Position numbers and translations under genes: made by a program. From G963668185 sp965237445 (GTDB lineage: Bacteria > Chloroflexota > Dehalococcoidia > Lucifugimonadales > G963668185), in the NCBI GenBank assembly GCA_965237445.1, contig OZ250142.1, forward strand, positions 1,550,001 through 1,614,000: 64,000 nt of DNA, written 5' to 3'. Below the pieces are notes generated by a model, which saw only the letters and a list, made by a program, of their open reading frames with translations, had not been told where the DNA came from and ran no database searches. Of this stretch, positions 58,611 through 64,000 are shown piece by piece; the first letter of the stretch is position 1; the number at the start of each line of letters is the position of its first letter.

Positions 58611-59888
58611 CTGAACCATAGCCGGTCCGAAAAGTTGTACTCGGTCGCCCGTAGCCTGATGCCGGGTGGCGTCAATAGCCCTGCTCGCTCGTGGAGCGGC
58701 GTGGGCGGGAATCCGTTGTTCATCGAACGCGCTTCCGGCTCCCGGGTCTGGGACGTCGATGGCAACTCCTATCTGGACTATGTCTGCTCCTGGGGCCCGA
58801 TGATCTTGGGTCACGCCCATCCCTCTGTCATCGATGCCGTGAAGGCTGCTACAGAAAAGGGCACCAGCTTCGGCGCCCCCACTGAGATGGAGAACCGTCT
58901 GGCGCGCCTTGTGGTGGACGCGTTTGAGTCGATAGACCTCGTTAGGTTTGTGAGCTCGGGCACCGAAGCGGCAATGAGCGCCATTAGGACCGCTCGCGCC
59001 CATACTGGGCGGGACAAGTTCGTGAAATTCGAGGGCGGCTATCACGGCCACCCAGACTCTCTGCTTGTGGCTGCTGGTTCGGGAGCGGCAACCCACGGTG
59101 TACCCACAAGCGCCGGCGTGCCGGAATCGTATGCCCGCGAGACTCTTGTCGCCACGTACAACGACCTCGAGTCCGTCCAGGCCTGCTTCGAGGCGTATCC
59201 TGTGGAGATTGCCTGCGTCATCGTAGAGCCGGTAGCGGGAAACATGGGAGTGGTTCCACCAAGACCAGGCTTTCTCGAAGGCCTTCGGGAACTTACGGCT
59301 GAACATGGCGCGCTGCTGGTGTTTGACGAGGTGATTACCGGCTTCCGGCTCTGCTTTGGCGGCGCCCAGCGCCTCTACGGCGTTGATCCTGACCTAACCT
59401 GCCTCGGCAAAATCGTTGGCGGTGGCATGCCTGTCGGAGCTTATGGAGGCCGCGGCGATGTCATGAGCAGCGTTTCTCCGCTGGGTCCCGCCTACCAGGC
59501 GGGCACGCTGTCAGGCAACCCGGTGGCAATGTCTGCCGGAATTGCCACGCTGGAACGGCTCCGGGATTCTGATACCTACGAGTCGCTGGAGAACAAGACC
59601 GCCCGCTTGGCCGATGGCTTGGAGAGAACTCTTGCCGAGTCTGAGACGCCTCACATCATCAACCGCGTGGGATCCATGATGACGCTCTTCTTCAACGGTA
59701 ACGTGGTTACCGACTTCAATTCCGCGTCAGCTTCGGATACCAAGGCTTTCGCACGTTTCTTCCATCGCATGATGGAAGAGGGAGTGTACCTGCCTCCATC
59801 GCAGTTTGAGGCCATGTTTGTCTCAACTGCGCATGACTACGAGGATCTTGACGCGACTATAGAAGCAACTCGGCGGGCATTGAGATAG
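58611..59888 (+). CDS. hemL: Glutamate-1-semialdehyde 2,1-aminomutase (likely CTG start)
   Basis: Makes 5-aminolevulinate for tetrapyrroles. PLP lysine in LTCLGKIVGGGMPVGAYGGR; LDYVCSWGPMILGHAHPSVI and FEGGYHGHPDSLLVAAGSGA are signatures. In E. coli the protein begins [20 protein letters not shown]. Here the frame reads CTG-NHSRSEKLYSVARSLMPGGV, so the conserved SxSEKLYS motif lies upstream of TTG 58635, the first ordinary start. No ATG, GTG or TTG occurs between the upstream in-frame stop and that TTG. CTG 58611, five bases after GGAG, gives 425 residues and is the best start candidate. A TTG start would remove eight conserved residues. Confidence 0.9.
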   Translation: MNHSRSEKLYSVARSLMPGGVNSPARSWSGVGGNPLFIERASGSRVWDVDGNSYLDYVCSWGPMILGHAHPSVIDAVKAATEKGTSFGAPTEMENRLARLVVDAFESIDLVRFVSSGTEAAMSAIRTARAHTGRDKFVKFEGGYHGHPDSLLVAAGSGAATHGVPTSAGVPESYARETLVATYNDLESVQACFEAYPVEIACVIVEPVAGNMGVVPPRPGFLEGLRELTAEHGALLVFDEVITGFRLCFGGAQRLYGVDPDLTCLGKIVGGGMPVGAYGGRGDVMSSVSPLGPAYQAGTLSGNPVAMSAGIATLERLRDSDTYESLENKTARLADGLERTLAESETPHIINRVGSMMTLFFNGNVVTDFNSASASDTKAFARFFHRMMEEGVYLPPSQFEAMFVSTAHDYEDLDATIEATRRALR

Positions 59889-59917
59889 TTAATGGGGAGA
59901 CTCTCCGAGCTTCCGGG

Positions 59918-60595
59918 CTAGGCTCCTTCTCCAACTGCCGCCGTGCGTATCCCTGCGATAGCCTCAGCTACGCTGCACCCGGCCCCGAAAACCGCCGATC
60001 CGGCCACTAGCACTCTTGCTCCGGCGCACGCGGCCGCCTCGGCGGTGCTGAGGTTGATGCCTCCGTCGATTTCCAGTTCTGCCTCGAGTCCGCGGGTGTC
60101 CAGAATCGACCTCATTCGCTCGACCTTACCCAGCGTCGCAGGTATGAAGGATTGCCCACCGAAGCCGGGGTTTACAGACATCAAGAGCACCAGGTCCACA
60201 GCCGGAAGGATCTCCTCGGCGGCCGATACTGACGTGCCGGGGCTCAGTGCCACTCCCGGCTTCGCCCCCTTGTGCCTGATGCGTTGCACCACCTCGTGCA
60301 GTTGAACGGCAGCTTCGATGTGAACGGTCACGATGCTGGCGCCGGCATCGATCAGCTCGTCCACGAGCCGGTTTGTGTCCCAGGCCATTAGGTGAACGTC
60401 CAGGGGCAGGTCGGTCCTGCGGCTCAGATCGCGTACCATCTGAGGTCCGAAGGTCAGGTTCGGCACGAACTGGCCGTCCATAACATCAACGTGAACGTAG
60501 TCCGCGCCGCCCCTTTCTGCTTCCTCCACGGCCTCCGCTAGTCGGGAAAAGTCGGCCGCCAGAATTGACGGCGCAATCTTAATGGCGCTATTCAT
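59918..60595 (-). CDS. rpe: Ribulose-phosphate 3-epimerase
   Basis: Interconverts ribulose-5-phosphate and xylulose-5-phosphate. 225 residues from ATG 60595, which overlaps the end of argH by eight bases; a longer frame upstream is inside argH. TIM-barrel signatures: KIAPSILAADFSRLAEAVEE, GADYVHVDVMDGQFVPNLTF, PLDVHLM, LLMSVNPGFGGQSFIP and EIDGGINLSTA. All metal residues (H, D, H, D) are present by inspection. Translational coupling to argH is likely although the functions differ. Confidence 0.95.
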   Translation of the reverse strand: MNSAIKIAPSILAADFSRLAEAVEEAERGGADYVHVDVMDGQFVPNLTFGPQMVRDLSRRTDLPLDVHLMAWDTNRLVDELIDAGASIVTVHIEAAVQLHEVVQRIRHKGAKPGVALSPGTSVSAAEEILPAVDLVLLMSVNPGFGGQSFIPATLGKVERMRSILDTRGLEAELEIDGGINLSTAEAAACAGARVLVAGSAVFGAGCSVAEAIAGIRTAAVGEGA

Positions 60596-61937
60596 TAGCG
60601 CTGTCCGACGCCAACTTGGCTTTGGCGTCCTCGATGGCGCGCCGGACTCGCTTGTATGATGTTCCACCCGGCACGTCCCGTGCCGCTATGGAGGCATCGA
60701 CTGTGATAGAAAGTACGTCTTCGTCGAAGCTGTCCGAGAATCTTCGGTACTGTTCGAGCGTAAGCTGGTGCAACGCCTTCGAGCGATCCTCCGCGTAAGC
60801 AGTGAGCTCGGCTACGACTCCGTGCGCCCTGCGAAAAGGCATTCCCTTGGACACGAGGTAGTCGGCAACATCGGTCGCCAGCATGTTGCCTCCCTGTGCG
60901 GCGTCTCGCATCCTGTTCATGTCAACCTGCATCGTGGAGAGCATGCCGGCGAAAACGGCTAGCGTAGCCAGCAGTGTGTCTACAGTATCGAAGAAACCTT
61001 CCTTATCTTCCTGAAGATCGCGATTGTAGGTGAGAGGAAGGCCCTTCAGGATTGTAAGCAGGCCCACTAGATTGCCGAAAACGCGACCTGTTTTGCCGCG
61101 TGCGATCTCCGCGAAGTCCGGGTTGCGCTTCTGAGGCATGATGCTGCTGCCGGTGGTGTACTGGTCAGCAAGCCGGACAAATCCGAACTCTTCTGAAGAC
61201 CAGATAACCAACTCTTCCGCCAGCCGCGATAGGTGGATCATGCAGAGCACGGCTGCCGAGTGGAACGTGACAAGGAAGTCACGGTCTGAGACTGCGTCCA
61301 TGCTGTTTGCCGTAACTCTGGAAAAGCCGAGCTCGATACGGACAGCCTCGCGGTCAAGAGGATATGGAAGTCCTGCAAGTGCTCCGCTGCCCAGCGGCAT
61401 TGCGTCCGCTTCCCGCCGCGCCTCCAGGAATCGATGCCTGTCCCGCGTCAACATTTCGAAGTACGCCAGCATGTGATGGGCGAACAGGACTGGCTGGGCT
61501 CTCTGAACGTGCGTGTATCCTGGCATAACCACGCTGGAATGCTCCTCCGCCAGACCGAGCAGGGCAGACCTGACTCCGTCTACGCCCTTAACCGCCTCGT
61601 CTGCGACCTCCTTGGTGTACATCCTGACGTCCAGCGCGATCTGGTCATTGCGTGAGCGGGCAGTGTGGAGCTTACCTGCCGTGTCGCCAATGATTTCGTG
61701 CAGGCGCCGCTCCACGTTCATATGAATGTCTTCCAGCTCTGGGCGCCATGGGAAATCTCCGTCCTCGATTTCGACGCGAATCTGATGTAGCCCCGCGATG
61801 ATCCTCTCTGCCTCGTCTGGCTCGATGATGCCCTGCGCGCCAAGCATTCCGGCGTGGGCAATGGAGCCGGCGATGTCCTGTCTGTAGAGCCGGCGGTCGT
61901 AATCTATGGAGACGGTGTAGGAGGCTATCGGGTCCAT
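60588..61937 (-). CDS. argH: Argininosuccinate lyase (N-terminus uncertain)
   Basis: Final step of arginine synthesis. 449 residues from ATG 61937. Fumarase-superfamily signature GSSIMPQKRNPDFAEIARGK; also LHTARSRNDQIALDVRMYTK and MPGYTHVQRAQPVLFAHH. Normal ArgH proteins begin with MxxLWGGRF about 15-20 residues before this ATG. Upstream, in frame, the DNA reads VSSHLWDARAARPMDPIASY, so a homologous N-terminus is visible, but no ATG, GTG or TTG lies between the in-frame stop and ATG 61937. Either a nonstandard codon (GTC) initiates or the protein is N-terminally shortened. Follows argG and overlaps rpe. Confidence 0.92.
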   Translation of the reverse strand: MDPIASYTVSIDYDRRLYRQDIAGSIAHAGMLGAQGIIEPDEAERIIAGLHQIRVEIEDGDFPWRPELEDIHMNVERRLHEIIGDTAGKLHTARSRNDQIALDVRMYTKEVADEAVKGVDGVRSALLGLAEEHSSVVMPGYTHVQRAQPVLFAHHMLAYFEMLTRDRHRFLEARREADAMPLGSGALAGLPYPLDREAVRIELGFSRVTANSMDAVSDRDFLVTFHSAAVLCMIHLSRLAEELVIWSSEEFGFVRLADQYTTGSSIMPQKRNPDFAEIARGKTGRVFGNLVGLLTILKGLPLTYNRDLQEDKEGFFDTVDTLLATLAVFAGMLSTMQVDMNRMRDAAQGGNMLATDVADYLVSKGMPFRRAHGVVAELTAYAEDRSKALHQLTLEQYRRFSDSFDEDVLSITVDASIAARDVPGGTSYKRVRRAIEDAKAKLASDSANE

Positions 61938-61950
61938 CGGGCGGGCGGCC

Positions 61951-63213
61951 CTAGCGTCCCAGAGATGGGAACTGACGTGATCCTACGTTCATGGCGGACA
62001 CCCCTAGGACCTTCAGAAAGCCCTCAGCGTCCTCGTGATCGTACCCGCCCAGCGCCTCCATGGATGAGTCATCCGTGTAAAGCGAGTGGGGCATGGCCTC
62101 TGAAGTGTCTTCGGCAGATTCAAAGTAGACACCGCCCTTGAACATCCTCATAGAAATGGTGCCTGTAGCCAATCTGTTCATCGGCTCAAGGGCGGACAAT
62201 GCCGCAGTCGTTGCGAGGTCGAGCCAGTAGCCCTGGTAGATCTGGACGCTAATCACCTTGGACAGGTGCTCGAACAACTCACGGGCTCTGCGGTCCAGCA
62301 CGAACTGGAGCAAGAACTCGTAGCTGCGGCCAAGCAACTCCATGGCTGGCGCCTCATACAACCCGCGCGACTTCACTCCGACGAACCGGTTCTCTATAAC
62401 GTGCCGTCCGATGCCAACTCCATGCGACCCGGCGATTCGGTTCGCAGTCTCGAAGGCACCCACCAGGCTGACAGGTTCGCCGTCGATTTCCGTTGGTACA
62501 CCCTCTTCCCACCGTACCGTTACAGATTCTGGGCTGCTGGGAGCGTCCCACGGCCAAACGCCCATCCCGGGCTCTACGAAATACGGGTCAATCGTGACCG
62601 ACTCCAGGTCCCCGGCCTCGTGGGTCAGGCCTAAGAAGTTCGCGTCCGTTGAGTATCGTGCTTGGGACGACGGGCGAATGGGAAGCCCGTTCGCCTCGCA
62701 GTAGTCGATCATCTGACTTCTGCCGGGAAAGCGCTCAATGAATTCACGGTCCCGCCAGGGCGCGTAGACCTTGATGGAAGGGTCAAGGGTGTTGCAGGCT
62801 AACTGGAACCGTACCTGGTCGTTGCCGCGCCCCGTACACCCGTGGAAGAGCGTGTCAACTCCCGCGGCTTTAAGGTGCGGCAGCATGGCCTGAACCGTGA
62901 TGGGTCTGGCAATCCCGGTTGTGTTCCAGTAGTCGCCCTCGTAACGGGCCTGCGCCTGGAGCACTTTCAGGCCGCCCTCAGCAAGTTGTTCCTTGCCAGG
63001 GACGATCGTTGCTGCGTCGGCGCCGCATGCCAGCATCCTGTCCGCCACGGCGTCCAGGGACTCTTCGTCAGGTTGTCCGAGGTCAACCGTGTAGCTGTGA
63101 GTGGTGAACCCGTTGTCACGTAACCAGTGCGTGACGGTGCAACTGTCCAGTCCACCGGATACGGCTCCACCCAGGATGGAGGCGCCCGAGTGTTTGAGGT
63201 CGCTTAAGTTCAC
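61951..63213 (-). CDS. argG: Argininosuccinate synthase
   Basis: Condenses citrulline and aspartate with ATP. 420 residues. The ATP-pyrophosphatase loop AVSGGLDSC is near the N-terminus (GASILGGAVSGGLDSCTVTH). Further signatures: HGCTGRGNDQVRFQLACNTL, DPSIKVYAPWRDREFIERFP and RIAGSHGVGIGRHVIENRF. This is the longer type known from E. coli. 58 bp separate it from argD upstream and 13 bp from argH downstream; co-transcription is clear. Confidence 0.96.
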   Translation of the reverse strand: MNLSDLKHSGASILGGAVSGGLDSCTVTHWLRDNGFTTHSYTVDLGQPDEESLDAVADRMLACGADAATIVPGKEQLAEGGLKVLQAQARYEGDYWNTTGIARPITVQAMLPHLKAAGVDTLFHGCTGRGNDQVRFQLACNTLDPSIKVYAPWRDREFIERFPGRSQMIDYCEANGLPIRPSSQARYSTDANFLGLTHEAGDLESVTIDPYFVEPGMGVWPWDAPSSPESVTVRWEEGVPTEIDGEPVSLVGAFETANRIAGSHGVGIGRHVIENRFVGVKSRGLYEAPAMELLGRSYEFLLQFVLDRRARELFEHLSKVISVQIYQGYWLDLATTAALSALEPMNRLATGTISMRMFKGGVYFESAEDTSEAMPHSLYTDDSSMEALGGYDHEDAEGFLKVLGVSAMNVGSRQFPSLGR

Positions 63214-63271
63214 GTCGGGCTACTCGCTGTCCGAGCCGGAATCATCGCAACTGTCGAGATGACCGCTCGCC

Positions 63272-64000
63272 CTAGCTGACTGCGGCCGTAAGTCCGGTCT
63301 CGAGTAGTTCCAAGGCCTTGTCGATCTCGGCCGGGGTAACGTTTAGAGTTGGCATGAGCCGGATGGCGTCAGGCCTGAGCGGATTGAGCAGCAGTCCAGC
63401 CTCGTTGCAGGCCGCCACGACGTCCCCTGCCAGATCTGAGTTGAACTGCATAGCCCACAAGAGGCCCATCCCCCGGACGTCAGCGATGAATTCATGGTCT
63501 GCCTTCAGGACGTTCAGTCCACGAGCAAGATAGTCGCCCATCTGCCGTGCGTGGGAGGGTATGTCGTGTTCAACAATGTATCGCACCGATGCGTTGGCAG
63601 CGGCACACGTGAGCGCATTGCCGCCGAATGTCGAGCCGTGGTCGCCGGGACGAAGCACCGCCGCGTCATCCTTGGCCATAAAGGCTCCGATGGGGACGCC
63701 TCCGCCGAGCCCCTTGGCCAGCGTCATGACGTCAGGTTCGACTCCCATGGCCTCATATCCGAATAGCGTGCCCAAGCGACCCAACCCGGTCTGCACCTCG
63801 TCCAGAATCAGGAGAAGGCCGTTGTCATCACACCACTGCCTGACCTGTGGCAGGTAGTCGGGGGAAGGCGTGTTGACTCCGCCCTCTCCCTGGACCGGCT
63901 CGAGCATGACTGCGGCAGTCTTGTCCGTGGTGGCTTCTTTTATGGCGTCTACGTCGTCGTAGTCGACGTAGACGAATCCCGATGGCACGGGTTGAAACGT
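63272..64000 (-). CDS. argD: Acetylornithine/succinyldiaminopimelate aminotransferase (5' end outside window)
   Basis: PLP aminotransferase of arginine synthesis. The frame is open through the window edge, so only the C-terminal ~243 residues are visible. DEVQTGLGRLGTLFGYEAMG, TLAKGLGGGVPIGAFMAK with the PLP lysine, and GDHGSTFGGNALTCAAANAS are class III signatures. The C-terminal half GMGLLWAMQFNSDLAGD and LLLNPLRPDAIRLMPTLNVT fits ArgD. First visible gene of the argD-argG-argH-rpe run. Confidence 0.93.
   Translation of the reverse strand, partial: TFQPVPSGFVYVDYDDVDAIKEATTDKTAAVMLEPVQGEGGVNTPSPDYLPQVRQWCDDNGLLLILDEVQTGLGRLGTLFGYEAMGVEPDVMTLAKGLGGGVPIGAFMAKDDAAVLRPGDHGSTFGGNALTCAAANASVRYIVEHDIPSHARQMGDYLARGLNVLKADHEFIADVRGMGLLWAMQFNSDLAGDVVAACNEAGLLLNPLRPDAIRLMPTLNVTPAEIDKALELLETGLTAAVS

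Overview
The window is about 64 kb of a moderately high-GC bacterial chromosome. It opens inside the 3' end of fusA and then carries one long, almost gapless ribosomal-protein super-operon, S10-spc-alpha fused to rplM-rpsI (bases 1-18348). Gene order, zinc-type S14/S4/L36, frequent GTG/TTG starts, FMN-dependent luciferase-like enzymes and many uncharacterised hydrolases suggest a Chloroflexota-like bacterium, possibly near the marine SAR202/Dehalococcoidia lineages. That placement is inference from general resemblance. No rRNA or marker tree was available.

Bases 1-18348: fusA (partial), rpsJ, rplC-D-W-B, rpsS, rplV, rpsC, rplP, rpmC, rpsQ, rplN-X-E, rpsN, rpsH, rplF-R, rpsE, rpmD, rplO, secY, adk, map, infA, rpmJ, rpsM-K-D, rpoA, rplQ, truA, rplM, rpsI. 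Two proteins carry unusual charged tails: S17 has an acidic C-terminal extension built partly from a 36-bp tandem repeat, and L5 has a basic N-terminal extension.

Bases 18349-35000 hold mixed metabolic genes: an alpha/beta hydrolase, a VOC protein, two tandem ABC ATPases without a permease (the first with a fused AbrB-like domain), a beta-propeller glycosidase-like protein, a putative small RNA or leader with a mini-ORF upstream of tag, a frameshifted cinA after an LLM flavin oxidoreductase, a phosphodiesterase/VTT membrane pair, a hicBA module, a ThDP enzyme, a Nudix hydrolase, and an MBL hydrolase with a TPR lipoprotein.

Bases 35000-47000 look like a plastic region. A MoeB-like protein and a two-domain sulfurtransferase follow a structured leader. 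The last 147 bp of the sulfurtransferase gene is duplicated 968 bp downstream, on the far side of a lipoprotein gene. Next to it, tRNA-Leu(CAA) and a 21-bp copy of its 3' end bound a second small segment carrying a small putative DNA-binding protein, a lipoprotein and tRNA-Cys(GCA). A second HicAB module, a Gfo/Idh/MocA-ThuA pair, an MFS transporter whose C-terminus reads into a dispersed repeat, several REP-like hairpins and a serine hydrolase follow.

Bases 47000-64000 return to housekeeping functions: an amidohydrolase, selD with an in-frame UGA (probable selenocysteine) and a SECIS-like hairpin, argS, gamma-carbonic anhydrase, a TPR lipoprotein, a DUF2851 protein, two tandem D-threonine-aldolase-like paralogues (one lacking the PLP lysine), tsaD, hemL, and a minus-strand argD-argG-argH-rpe cluster. 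hemL and argH both show conserved N-terminal residues upstream of their first ordinary start codon.
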